Shown: positions 1-8,301 of the stretch, piece after piece
Layout of the letters: each line of letters starts with the position of its first letter
Numbering within the stretch: the first letter of the stretch is position 1
Origin: Streptomyces sp. RPA4-2
GTDB lineage: Bacteria > Actinomycetota > Actinomycetes > Streptomycetales > Streptomycetaceae
DNA length: 64,000 nucleotides
Direction: 5' to 3'
Assembly (NCBI RefSeq): GCF_012273515.2
Contig: NZ_CP050975.2
Coordinates: 3,286,001-3,350,000 of the forward strand
Made by a program: the position numbers and the translations under genes
The notes under the pieces: generated by a model
Told to the model about the DNA's origin: nothing
The model's database searches: none
What the model saw: only the letters and a program-made list of their open reading frames with translations

Positions 1-393
1 GGAGGCGTCGACGAGGTGGCTGATGTCCCGGGCCGACAGGAGACGTACGACGGGGACCAGTTCGGCCTCGCGGATGCGGGAGCGCACGAGTGCGGTCAGT
101 TCTTCGGGGACGGTGTCGGAGAGCGGAGCGCGGATTTCGTCGCGGACGCCTTCGGAGACGGGGAGTTTGAGGTGCCAGCCCGCGTCGTCGCCGCCGGTGC
201 GGCGGCGGAGGGTGAGGAAGGCGGTGGCGAGCCGCTGGTCGGCCGTGTCGTAGTAGGTGGCGTCCAGTTCGGCTACGCCCTTGTCGATGACGCGCGAGAC
301 TCCCGGGACGTCGGTCAGGTCCGGGAGTGGCGCGTCGCCGCCGGCCGGGGGACCCTCGTACTTTCGCTCGATTTCGCGCTTGGTGTCCGCCAT
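1..393 (-). CDS. CYTH domain protein (probable CYTH-CHAD), 3' part outside window
   Basis: Reading from an ATG at 393, the first 131 codons are open to the window edge, so the C-terminal part is missing. The protein begins MADTKREIERKYE and carries the CYTH signature ExExK at residues 7-11. It continues with the basic and acidic strands typical of the triphosphate tunnel fold, for example LATAFLTLRRRTG and WHLKLPV. CYTH proteins bind or hydrolyse triphosphate or polyphosphate groups with divalent metal. In actinobacteria this N-terminus is usually fused to a helical CHAD domain that binds polyphosphate; that part would lie outside the window and is an inference. The gene is separated from the upstream rodA by about 300 bp that contain a dispersed repeat. 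Confidence 0.8.
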   Translation of the reverse strand, partial: MADTKREIERKYEGPPAGGDAPLPDLTDVPGVSRVIDKGVAELDATYYDTADQRLATAFLTLRRRTGGDDAGWHLKLPVSEGVRDEIRAPLSDTVPEELTALVRSRIREAELVPVVRLLSARDISHLVDAS

Positions 394-465
394 GAACTGA
401 ATCTAGTGGCTGTCGGGCCGGGATGGCAGTACCAGCCCCCTCCGGGGCCTCCGGGAACGACCGGA

Positions 466-647
466 TCTCGCCCCCGCCGCCCCTACCCGTCCCCAGGGGC
501 TCCGCCAGGAGGCGCTGCGCCCCCTGGACCCCCGCATCGGCCTGAACGGCCTCGTCATCAAGCACCGGACAGGCTGAAACTGCGGGCCGCTGTGGAGGCT
601 TTTAGGGGCGCGGGGAACTGCGCGACCAGCCCCCGCCCACCCGCAGA
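466..647. repeat. Dispersed intergenic repeat, copy 1
   Basis: This stretch holds blocks that recur at 9893-10060 and 26092-26199. The shared blocks are CTCGCCCCCGCCGCCCCTAC, CCCGCATCGGCCTGAACGGC, a degenerate CGCCGGACGGGCTGAAA, and GGGGCGCGGGGAACTGCGCG. Each copy lies just downstream of the 3' end of a minus-strand gene, here rodA. I see no coding potential in 394-699 beyond this element. Similar intergenic sequences are common in Streptomyces genomes in my experience; their function is not established. Confidence 0.7.
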
Positions 648-699
648 CAAGGAACCTCCAGCCACCAACGCACCCCCCTCCCGCCCAACCGCCGGAGGC

Positions 700-1896
700 C
701 TACGCCGACATGGGCCGTTGGACTCTGATCGACTGCAGCAGGCCCACCGCCACCCATACCGCGAACATCGATGAGCCGCCGTAGGAGACGAACGGGAGGG
801 GAAGGCCGGCGACCGGCATGATGCCGAGCGTCATGCCGATGTTCTCGAAGGCCTGGAAGGCGAACCAGGCGATGATGCCGGCGGCGACGATCGTGCCGTA
901 CAGCTCGGTGGTCTCGCGGGCGATGCGGCAGGCCCGCCACAGGACGACGCCGAGCAGGAACAGGATGAGGCCGGCGCCCACGAAGCCCAGTTCCTCGCCC
1001 GCGACCGTGAAGACGAAGTCCGTCTGCTGTTCGGGGACGAACTGGCCGGTCGTCTGGGAGCCGTGCCCCAGGCCGGTGCCGAAGAGGCCGCCGGAGCCGA
1101 TGGCGATCCGCGCCTGGTTGGTGTTGTAGCCGACGCCGGCGGGGTCGAGGTCGGGGTTGGCGAAGGCGGCGAAGCGGTTGATCTGGTACTCGTCGAGGAT
1201 CTTGAGCTGCCAGATCGCCACCGCGCCCAGTGCACCGGCTCCGAGCAGGCCGAACACCCAGCGGTTGGACGCGCCGGAGGCGAGCAGCACACCGAGCACG
1301 ATGATGACCGCGACCATGATCGTGCCGAGGTCGGGCATGAGCATGACGATCATCATCGGGACGGCCGCGAGGCCCAGTGCCTGCAGCACGGTGCGGTGGT
1401 CCGGGTACTGCTTGTCGCCCGCGTCCACCCGGGTGGCCAGCAGCATCGCCATGCCCAGGATGATCGTGATCTTGGTGAACTCGGCGGGCTGGAGCGAGAG
1501 ACCGCCCGCGACGAGCCAGTTGCGCTGGCCGTTGATCGTCGCGCCGAGCGGGGTGAGCACCAGCAGGATCATGAAGACCGAGAGGCCGTACAGGATCGGG
1601 ACCGCGGTGCGCAGGGTGCGGTGGCCGAGCCAGACCGTGCCGATCATCAGAGCGATGCCGATGCCGGTGTTCATGAGGTGGCGGATGAGGAAGTAGTACG
1701 GGTCGCCCTGGTTGATCTCGGTGCGGTTGCGGGTCGCCGAATAGACGAGGGCCGAGCCGATCAGCGACAGCGCGACGGCCGACAGCAGTATCGGCCAGTC
1801 GAGGCGGCGGGCCAGCGAGTCGCGGGCGAGGAGCCGCGACATGCCGCCGCGCTCGGGGCCGTACCCGGAGACGGAGAAGTTGTTCGCTCCGGTCAT
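700..1896 (-). CDS. rodA: Rod-shape SEDS glycosyltransferase RodA
   Basis: A 398-residue polytopic protein of the FtsW/RodA/SpoVE (SEDS) family, which polymerises lipid II into glycan strands in partnership with a class B penicillin-binding protein. About ten hydrophobic segments are visible, together with the family signatures GGLSLQPAEFTKI, MLMPDLGTIMV, the SGGLFGTGLGHGSQ loop and the C-terminal GLPLPFVSYGGSS. Its ATG overlaps the stop of the PBP2 gene by 4 nt (ATGA), so the two are translationally coupled, as expected for an enzyme pair. It is the last gene of the mreBCD-mrdA-rodA group. In Streptomyces this cluster mainly serves spore-wall integrity rather than rod shape. Confidence 0.95.
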   Translation of the reverse strand: MTGANNFSVSGYGPERGGMSRLLARDSLARRLDWPILLSAVALSLIGSALVYSATRNRTEINQGDPYYFLIRHLMNTGIGIALMIGTVWLGHRTLRTAVPILYGLSVFMILLVLTPLGATINGQRNWLVAGGLSLQPAEFTKITIILGMAMLLATRVDAGDKQYPDHRTVLQALGLAAVPMMIVMLMPDLGTIMVAVIIVLGVLLASGASNRWVFGLLGAGALGAVAIWQLKILDEYQINRFAAFANPDLDPAGVGYNTNQARIAIGSGGLFGTGLGHGSQTTGQFVPEQQTDFVFTVAGEELGFVGAGLILFLLGVVLWRACRIARETTELYGTIVAAGIIAWFAFQAFENIGMTLGIMPVAGLPLPFVSYGGSSMFAVWVAVGLLQSIRVQRPMSA

Positions 1897-4151
1897 GTCA
1901 GGATCCTCACCCTCCGCCGCTTCCGCGGGCGTTCCGAGCGCCTGCGGGTGTCGCGGTTGCTCGCGTTCGGCGACGGCGTGGTGGCCCCGTCCTGCTGCTG
2001 GTCGGTGGTGCCGGAGGTGTCCTTCTTGCTGGCCTGCTGGTCCTTGGCCGGGTCCTTGGAGATCTCCGGGGAGTCGATCGAGCCATCGGGCTGGATCTTG
2101 GGAAGGCTCTTCTGCGGGGTGGGGAGCAGGGCCTTCTTCTTGTCGATGGCACCGTCGGGCGAGACGCCGTACAGGGCGTTGTAGATGTTGCGGACGGCCT
2201 CACCGGAGGCTCCGGAACCCGTACCGGCCTGGGCGATCGTCATGACGATCGTGTAGTCCTTGGAGTAGGTGGCGAGCCAGGAAGTCGTCTGCTTGCCGTA
2301 GACCTCGGCGGTACCGGTCTTGGCGTGCAGCGGGATCTTGTCCTGCGGCCAGCCACCGAACTTCCAGGCGGCCGTACCGCGGGTGACGACGCCCTCAAGG
2401 GCCGCGTTCATGCCCTTGAGCGTGGCCTTGCTGACCGGCAGTTTCCCGCGGACCTGGGGCTTGATCTCCTTGACGCTCCTGCCGTCGGCGCTGACGATCG
2501 CCTTGCCGATGGTGGGCGTGTGCACGGTGCCGCCGTTGGCGATCGCCCCGTAGATCATGGCTTCCTGGATCGGGGTGACGAGGGTGTCGCCCTGGCCGAT
2601 GGAGTAGTTGATCGAGTCGCCCTCGCGCATCTTGTTGCCTTCGAGGCAGTTCTCGTACGCGATCCGCTGGACGTAGTCGCCGCTCTTCTTGCCGGTCTTG
2701 CACCAGACGGCCCTGTTGGCCTTCCAGTAGTTCTGCTTCCACTGGCGGTCGGGGACGCGGCCGGTGACCTCGTTCGGCAGGTCGACGCCGGTCTCCTTGC
2801 CGAGGCCGAACTGGTGGGCGGCCTTGTAGAAGTAGTCCTTGGGGGTCTTCTTCGGGTTGATGCCGCCGTCCTTCTTCCACTCGTTGTCGGCGAGGCCGTA
2901 GAAGACGGTGTCGCAGGAGACCTCGAGGGCCCGGCCGAGTGAGATGGGGCCGAAGTTCTCGCCCTCGAAGTTCTTGAAGACCTGGCTGCCCACGGAGTAG
3001 GAGCTCGTACAGGGGTAGTTGCCGTCGAAGTCGTAGCCGGCCTCGACCGCGGCGGCCGTGGAGACGACCTTGAACGTCGAACCGGGCGCGGACTGACCCT
3101 GTATGGCCCTGTTGAGCAGCGGGTAGTCGGAGTCCTTGCCGGTGAGCCGCGTGTAGTCCTTGGCGGAGATGCCGCCGACCCAGGCGTTCGGGTCGTACGT
3201 CGGGTTGGACGCCATGGCGACGATCCGGCCGGTCTTGGCCTCCATCACGACGACCGCGCCGGAGTCGGCCTTGTAGTTCTCGCTGGTGATCTTGTCGTAC
3301 TGGGTGCGGGCGATCTTCATCGCGTTGTTCAGCTCGTACTCGGCGACCCGCTGGACGCGGGCGTCGATGCTGGTGACGAGGTTCGCGCCGGACTCGGACT
3401 TGTCGCTCTTGGCCTTGCCGATGACACGGCCCAGGTTGTCGACCTCGTAGCGGGTGACGCCGGCCTTGCCGCGCAGTTCCTTGTCGTACTGGCGCTCGAG
3501 ACCGGAGCGGCCGACCTGGTCGGAGCGCAGGTACGGCGACTCGGTGTCCTTGGCCTTGGTGATCTCGGCGTCGGTGACCGGCGAGAGGTAGCCGAGGACC
3601 TGCGCGGCGTTGGACTTGCCGGGAGCGGCGTAGCGCCGTACGGCCTCGGGCTCGGCGGTGATGCCCGGGAAGTCCTCGGAGCGTTCACGGATCTGCAGGG
3701 CCTGCTTGGCGGTGGCCTCGTCCGTGATGGGGATCGGCTGGTAGGGCGAGCCGTTCCAGCAGGGCTGCGGGGTCTTCGCGTCGCACAGCCGGACCTTCTG
3801 GATGACGTCCTCGGGCTTCTCGCCGAGCACGTCGGCGAGCTTGGTCAGGACCGCCTTGCCGTCGTCCTTCATCTTCAGGAGGTCGGTGCGTGAGGCGGAG
3901 ACCACGAGCCGGGTCTCGTTGTCGGCGATCGGCACACCGCGCGCGTCGAGGATCGAGCCGCGCACGGCGGGCTGGACGACCTGCTGGACGTGGTTGCCGG
4001 AGGCTTCCTTGGCGTACTCGTCGCCGTTGCGGATCTGGAGGTACCAGAGGCGGCCGCCGAGGGTGCCGAGGAGGGAGAGCACGAGAATCTGGATGACGAC
4101 GAGTCGGATCTGGACCCGTGGGGTCCTGCCGGTCTCGGGGATGTTGGTCAC
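1893..4151 (-). CDS. mrdA: Penicillin-binding protein 2, class B transpeptidase
   Basis: A 752-residue class B PBP with a short cytoplasmic tail, one N-terminal membrane helix (about residues 14-32), a dimerisation domain and a transpeptidase domain. The catalytic SxxK is S358-T-F-K361 and the KTG triad starts at K611 (KTGTAE); an YSIGQGD segment lies between them. It cross-links peptidoglycan in the periplasm as partner of RodA, to which it is coupled by a 4-nt overlap. The C-terminus after the catalytic domain is a charged, low-complexity tail ending in an Arg-rich run. It is followed upstream, after a 98-bp gap, by mreD. Confidence 0.95.
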   Translation of the reverse strand: MTNIPETGRTPRVQIRLVVIQILVLSLLGTLGGRLWYLQIRNGDEYAKEASGNHVQQVVQPAVRGSILDARGVPIADNETRLVVSASRTDLLKMKDDGKAVLTKLADVLGEKPEDVIQKVRLCDAKTPQPCWNGSPYQPIPITDEATAKQALQIRERSEDFPGITAEPEAVRRYAAPGKSNAAQVLGYLSPVTDAEITKAKDTESPYLRSDQVGRSGLERQYDKELRGKAGVTRYEVDNLGRVIGKAKSDKSESGANLVTSIDARVQRVAEYELNNAMKIARTQYDKITSENYKADSGAVVVMEAKTGRIVAMASNPTYDPNAWVGGISAKDYTRLTGKDSDYPLLNRAIQGQSAPGSTFKVVSTAAAVEAGYDFDGNYPCTSSYSVGSQVFKNFEGENFGPISLGRALEVSCDTVFYGLADNEWKKDGGINPKKTPKDYFYKAAHQFGLGKETGVDLPNEVTGRVPDRQWKQNYWKANRAVWCKTGKKSGDYVQRIAYENCLEGNKMREGDSINYSIGQGDTLVTPIQEAMIYGAIANGGTVHTPTIGKAIVSADGRSVKEIKPQVRGKLPVSKATLKGMNAALEGVVTRGTAAWKFGGWPQDKIPLHAKTGTAEVYGKQTTSWLATYSKDYTIVMTIAQAGTGSGASGEAVRNIYNALYGVSPDGAIDKKKALLPTPQKSLPKIQPDGSIDSPEISKDPAKDQQASKKDTSGTTDQQQDGATTPSPNASNRDTRRRSERPRKRRRVRILT

Positions 4152-4249
4152 TGCTGCTGCCTCCCCCTCTCAGTGTGTGTACGAGACATACGAATACCCG
4201 GCCAACCTGTGTACGCCGGCCACGGCGCCCGGAGTGAACTCATCCGCGG

Positions 4250-4918
4250 TCACAGTCGCTTGACCCCCTTGATGCGCCCCGCGCGGGCGACGCGCGCCCT
4301 GGCCGCCTTGACCCGCATACCGCGCTGGCTGCCGATGCGCAGACCGGTGCCGGAGGCGAGCCACCCCGAGGAGACGTCGGCGGACTTGGCGGACGCGCCG
4401 GACTCACCGAGCGGGTTGTTCTCCGCGCGCCGGGCCAGCGCCATCAGCCCCGGCACCACGAACGGCGCGAGCAGCAGGTCGTACAGCGCGGCCGTGAACA
4501 GCAGGCTGCCGAGGCCCACATGGCGGGCGGCGGTGTCGCCGACGAGGGCGCCGACACCGGCGTAGAGCAGGGTGGAACCGACCGCGGCGGCGACGACCAC
4601 GGCCATCGGTCCGGTCGCGGACTTGAGCTGGCCGTTCTCCGGCTTCACCAGACCGGCGAGATAGCCGATGACGCACAGCACGAGGGCGTAGCGACCGGCG
4701 GCGTGGTCGGCGGGCGGGGCGAGGTCGGCGAGCAGGCCCGCGCCGAAGCCGATGAGGGCGCCGCCGACATGGCCGTAGACCATGGCGAGGGCCAGCACGG
4801 TCAGGAGGACCAGGTCCGGGACGGCACCGGGGAGGTGGAGACGGGCGAGGACGCTCACCTGGATCACCAGGGCGACGACCACCAGGGTGGTGGAGAGCAG
4901 CATCCGGTTGAGACGCAT
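4250..4918 (-). CDS. mreD: Rod-shape determining membrane protein MreD
   Basis: A 222-residue hydrophobic protein with about five to six membrane segments in the first 165 residues (for example STTLVVVALVIQVSVLARL and PDLVLLTVLALAMVYG), then a basic cytoplasmic tail rich in Arg and Lys. MreD links MreC to the SEDS/PBP machinery. The assignment rests on hydropathy, length and its place between mreC and mrdA, because MreD is weakly conserved in sequence. Twelve bases separate it from mreC, so they are co-transcribed. Confidence 0.9.
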   Translation of the reverse strand: MRLNRMLLSTTLVVVALVIQVSVLARLHLPGAVPDLVLLTVLALAMVYGHVGGALIGFGAGLLADLAPPADHAAGRYALVLCVIGYLAGLVKPENGQLKSATGPMAVVVAAAVGSTLLYAGVGALVGDTAARHVGLGSLLFTAALYDLLLAPFVVPGLMALARRAENNPLGESGASAKSADVSSGWLASGTGLRIGSQRGMRVKAARARVARAGRIKGVKRL

Positions 4919-4930
4919 GGGGTTCGGCTC

Positions 4931-5875
4931 CTACTGCTGTTGCTGCTGGCCGTCGAGGGGGGCGTCCGCCGAGGGGGTGACCGTGACGGTCACGGTCGGC
5001 GTGGGCGTCGGTCTGGGCTTGGGGGGCAGGACCTCGTCGCGGGGGTCCTTGCGGGGGGCCTGGACGACGACGCCGACGATGTCGAGCTTCGTGAACGAGG
5101 CGTACGGCGTCACGTAGACCGTGCGGGTCAGGCCGCCGCCGGAGGGGTCGACGCGGGAGACCACGCCGACCGGGACGCCGGGCACGAAGGGCTTGTCGGC
5201 CTGCGAGCCGAACGTGACCAGGCGGTCGCCCTTCTTGATCTTGGCCTTGCCGTTGAGCAGCTCGACCCGCAGCGGGCGGTCGCCCTGTCCGGAGGCGAAG
5301 CCGAGTTCGTCGCTCGATTCCATGCGTGTGCCGACCGTGAAGTCGGGGTCGTTGGCGAGCAGCACGGTGGAGGTGGCGGGGCCGACGGTGGTGATGCGTC
5401 CGACCAGTCCGTCCCCGTTCAGGACGGTCATGTCGCGGGTGATGCCGTCGTTGGCGCCGACGTCGATCGTCACGGTCCAGGAGAAGCCCTGGGCCGCTCC
5501 TATGGCGATGACCTCGGCGCCCTTGATGCCGTACTGTCCGTCGCCGGCCATGCGCAGCATCTTGTTGAGCTGGCCCAGCCGGCTGCGGTTGCGGTCGTCG
5601 CTGCCGAGTTTCGCCTTCAGCGCCGCGTTGTCGTGTTCGAGCCGGGCGACGCGGTCGTGCCGGTCGTCCGAGTCACGGACCGCGGTGATCGCGTTGCCGA
5701 CGGGGTCGACCGCGGAGGACACCCCGTTCTCGATCGGGCCGAAGACCGTCGCGGCGGCCTGACGGGCCCCCTGGACCGGTGAGTCCTCTCCGCCCCGGAT
5801 GTCCACCGTGATCAGAGCGAACGCGATGGCGATCAGCAGCACCAGGAGCAGCCGGCTCTCTCGTGTGTCCCTCAC
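4931..5875 (-). CDS. mreC: Rod-shape determining protein MreC
   Basis: A 314-residue bitopic protein. A membrane helix at about residues 9-25 is followed by a coiled-coil stretch (about residues 70-105, with RVARLEHDNAALKAKLG) and the two beta-barrel domains of MreC, recognisable by VTIDVGANDGI, MTVLNGDGLVGRI and GDRLVTFGSQ. The C-terminus has a Pro/Thr repeat tail (TPTPTVTVTVTP) and ends in QQQQQ. It is the periplasmic scaffold of the elongation or spore-wall complex. It is separated from mreB by 183 bp with a strong hairpin, so it may also have its own promoter. Confidence 0.95.
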   Translation of the reverse strand: MRDTRESRLLLVLLIAIAFALITVDIRGGEDSPVQGARQAAATVFGPIENGVSSAVDPVGNAITAVRDSDDRHDRVARLEHDNAALKAKLGSDDRNRSRLGQLNKMLRMAGDGQYGIKGAEVIAIGAAQGFSWTVTIDVGANDGITRDMTVLNGDGLVGRITTVGPATSTVLLANDPDFTVGTRMESSDELGFASGQGDRPLRVELLNGKAKIKKGDRLVTFGSQADKPFVPGVPVGVVSRVDPSGGGLTRTVYVTPYASFTKLDIVGVVVQAPRKDPRDEVLPPKPRPTPTPTVTVTVTPSADAPLDGQQQQQ

Positions 5876-5912
5876 GTGCGGCGGCCGTGCCTTCCTCGTC
5901 GGAATTCGTCGT

Positions 5913-5984
5913 ACCCAAAGAGGGCAGCCCGCAGGGCTGACCGGAGGGCCTCCCCAAGAGGCTGCCCCAAGAGGCTCTTTGGGT
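5913..5984. promoter_or_regulatory. Long-range inverted repeat in the mreC leader
   Basis: ACCCAAAGAG at 5913-5922 is repeated inverted as CTCTTTGGGT at 5975-5984. Between the arms are further GC-rich complementary pieces (GGGCAGCCC and CAAGAGGCTG-type repeats). The element lies between the mreB terminator-like hairpin and the mreC start, in the would-be 5' leader of mreC. It could be an operator, an attenuator or simply a structured leader; the sequence alone does not decide. Confidence 0.4.
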
Positions 5985-6008
5985 GAGCTTATGCCTCTAT
6001 ATCAACGA

Positions 6009-6044
6009 TCCGCCGTACGAGAGGAGATCATCTCGTACGGCGGA
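6009..6044 (-). terminator. Hairpin downstream of mreB
   Basis: A perfect 14-bp inverted repeat (TCCGCCGTACGAGA and its complement) with an 8-nt loop begins 15 bp past the mreB stop codon. It has no clear U-tract on either side. As it sits inside the mre group it probably attenuates rather than fully ends transcription, giving more mreB than mreC message. Confidence 0.6.
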
Positions 6045-6058
6045 ACCGAAGAGTTACC

Positions 6059-7090
6059 TCATCTGCGCGGCTGGGCGTCCAGCACCTGCTGGAGCGCCTC
6101 GAACTCCTCGACGCACTTGCCGGCACCGAGCGCGACGCTGTCCAGCGGGTCCTCGGCGATGTGGATCGGCATGCCGGTCTCGCGGCGCAGCCGCTCGTCG
6201 AGACCCCGCAGCAGGGCTCCGCCGCCGGTCAGAACGATTCCGCGGTCCATCACGTCGCCCGACAGCTCCGGCGGGCACTTGTCGAGGGTCGTCTTCACGG
6301 CGTCGATGATCGCGTTGACCGGCTCTTCGATGGCCTTGCGTACTTCGGCCGCGGAGATGACGACGGTCTTGGGCAGCCCGGAAACGAGATCCCGGCCGCG
6401 GATTTCGGTGTGTTCGTCATTGTCGAGGTCGTACGCCGAACCGATCGTGATCTTGATCTGTTCCGCGGTCCGCTCACCGAGGAGGAGGCTGTACTCCTTC
6501 TTGATGTGCTGGATGATCGCGTTGTCCAGTTCGTCGCCCGCGACGCGGATGGACTGGGCGGTGACGATCCCGCCGAGCGAGATCACCGCGACCTCCGTGG
6601 TGCCGCCGCCGATGTCCACCACCATGTTGCCCGTGGCCTCGTGGACCGGCAGGCCGGAACCGATGGCCGCGGCCATGGGCTCCTCGATGATGTGCACCTG
6701 GCGGGCCCCGGCCTGGGACGACGCCTCGATGACGGCACGGCGCTCGACGCCTGTGATGCCGGAGGGCACGCAGACGACGACACGGGGGCGGGCGAGGTAG
6801 CGCCGCTTGTGGATCTTCAGGATGAAGTAGCGGAGCATGCGCTCGGTGATCTCGAAGTCGGCGATGACACCGTCCCTCAGCGGACGCACGGCAACGATGT
6901 TGCCGGGGGTCCGCCCGATCATCTTCTTCGCTTCCGAGCCGACCGCGAGGATGCCACCGGTGTTGGTGTTGATCGCGACGACGGACGGCTCGTTGAGTAC
7001 GATCCCGCGACCCCTGACGTACACCAGCGTGTTGGCGGTCCCGAGGTCGACAGCCATGTCACGGCCGATGAACGACATTGAGTTCCCCAT
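6059..7090 (-). CDS. mreB: Actin-like cell-shape protein MreB
   Basis: A 343-residue protein with the actin/Hsp70 ATPase fold: phosphate-1 region [17 protein letters not shown] near the N-terminus, phosphate-2 [15 protein letters not shown] at about residues 160-175, and adenosine-binding [18 protein letters not shown] near residue 280. It forms membrane-associated filaments that position the MreCD/PBP2/RodA wall machinery. It is the first gene of the group. I kept the start [11 protein letters not shown], which matches the N-terminus I recall for Streptomyces MreB; the Met at residue 5 is an alternative. Confidence 0.96.
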   Translation of the reverse strand: MGNSMSFIGRDMAVDLGTANTLVYVRGRGIVLNEPSVVAINTNTGGILAVGSEAKKMIGRTPGNIVAVRPLRDGVIADFEITERMLRYFILKIHKRRYLARPRVVVCVPSGITGVERRAVIEASSQAGARQVHIIEEPMAAAIGSGLPVHEATGNMVVDIGGGTTEVAVISLGGIVTAQSIRVAGDELDNAIIQHIKKEYSLLLGERTAEQIKITIGSAYDLDNDEHTEIRGRDLVSGLPKTVVISAAEVRKAIEEPVNAIIDAVKTTLDKCPPELSGDVMDRGIVLTGGGALLRGLDERLRRETGMPIHIAEDPLDSVALGAGKCVEEFEALQQVLDAQPRR

Positions 7091-7403
7091 CAGGATTCGT
7101 CTGGCCTTCCCAAGTGGAGCTTTGACGGCTTGTCAGGTAAGGCGAGGTGGGTGCTGTGACGTGAAGGCTTACATCGTAGACGCGCCTGCACGAACACTGC
7201 GCGAGGGTCTTCGCCATTGTCAGCATGTGCGACGCCGCCCCGCTTGTGGAGACGGGCCATCGGGGGCACGCGTTCCCCCAATCGGCACGCATATGCCACA
7301 GGACGGCCGGAAATTTCGCGGCCGCCCCGGAGCGGACATCCGAATGACGAGACGATCCCGCGAAAAATTCGCGGAAAATTAGCGCTCGCGCGGTCCGTGG
7401 AAC
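7091..7403 (-). promoter_or_regulatory. Non-coding region between ndk and mreB
   Basis: This 313-bp stretch holds no convincing gene on either strand. It must contain the mreB promoter, since mreB is the first gene of its group and ndk ends just upstream. I could not pick out a confident -10/-35 pair or a terminator for ndk. The segment near 7300-7380 is locally AT-richer than its surroundings, as expected for a promoter. Confidence 0.4.
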
Positions 7404-7817
7404 TCAGCCGCGGCCGGGAAAGAAGATCTTCAGCTCACGCTCGGCGGACTCCTCGGAGTCGGAGGCGTGGATCAGGTTCTCGCGGACGATCACGCCGTAG
7501 TCCCCGCGGATGGAGCCGGGGGCCGCGGCGATCGGGTCGGTGGGGCCGGCCAGCGCCCGCACCCCTTCGATGACCCGCTCGCCCTCGACGACCAGCGCCA
7601 CGACCGGGCCGGACGCCATGAACTCGACGAGCGGCTCGTAGAACGGCTTGCCCTGGTGTTCGCCGTAGTGCTGCTCCAGCGTGTCCTGGTCCAGCGTCCG
7701 CAGCTCCAGCGCGGTGATCTGCCAGCCGGCCTTGCGCTCGATGCGGCTGATGATCTCGCCGGTCAGGCCACGACGGACGGTGTCGGGCTTGAGGAGGACG
7801 AGGGTGCGCTGGCTCAC
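7404..7817 (-). CDS. ndk: Nucleoside diphosphate kinase
   Basis: A 137-residue protein that is full length for the family. It transfers the gamma phosphate between nucleoside triphosphates and diphosphates through a phospho-histidine. The N-terminus RTLVLLKPDTVRRGL, the GSIRGDYG segment and the active-site region NLIHASDSEESA with the catalytic histidine are all present. A GGAGCACCACC sequence precedes the ATG. It stands alone between mreB and the DUF4233 gene on the same strand. Confidence 0.97.
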   Translation of the reverse strand: MSQRTLVLLKPDTVRRGLTGEIISRIERKAGWQITALELRTLDQDTLEQHYGEHQGKPFYEPLVEFMASGPVVALVVEGERVIEGVRALAGPTDPIAAAPGSIRGDYGVIVRENLIHASDSEESAERELKIFFPGRG

Positions 7818-7943
7818 GGTGGTGCTCCTTCAGGTCACAAGTGTGCGGGTGACCGAGGCTACAGGGCGTGTCGGGGTGGGTGTCACGCAGAGTCAGGTGA
7901 TACGGAGCCTTGGGACCCGCGCGGAAGTCGTGGGGCGCGTCCG

Positions 7944-8297
7944 CTACGCGGCGTGCCCCTCCGCCTCCGCCTGCGCGGCGAACCGCGCCTTCGCCTCGTC
8001 GATCTTCCGGCCGTAGTGCACCGAAGCCCACCACAGCGCCGCGAAGATCGCGCCCAGGAAGAACATCGAGGTCACGAAGAACCCGCTGGCGATCAGCACG
8101 ATCTGGAGGGCCCAGCCGAGCTGCACCCCGCCGGGCCGGGTGATCATGCCACAGAGCAGGACACTCAGCACCATGACGATCCCGCTGACCGTCCAGACGG
8201 TGGACGTGGACAGCCCCGGGTCCTTCATCGCGACCAGCCCGGCGAAGCCGACGACGAAGAACTCGCCGATCAGGGTCGAAGCACAGAGCGTACGCAC
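7944..8297 (-). CDS. DUF4233 membrane protein
   Basis: Reading from a GTG at 8297, only 4 bp after the folC stop, gives 117 residues: VRTLCASTLIGEFFVVGFAG and onward. Three to four membrane helices are visible (LIGEFFVVGFAGLVAMKD, VWTVSGIVMVLSVLLCGM, LQIVLIASGFFVTSMFFLGAIFAALWW), followed by a short charged, helical C-terminus rich in Ala and Glu. DUF4233 proteins follow folC in many actinobacteria; their role is unknown. The tight spacing implies translation coupled to folC. A longer reading frame upstream only overlaps folC in another frame. Confidence 0.85.
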   Translation of the reverse strand: MRTLCASTLIGEFFVVGFAGLVAMKDPGLSTSTVWTVSGIVMVLSVLLCGMITRPGGVQLGWALQIVLIASGFFVTSMFFLGAIFAALWWASVHYGRKIDEAKARFAAQAEAEGHAA

Positions 8298-8301
8298 GGG
8301 G

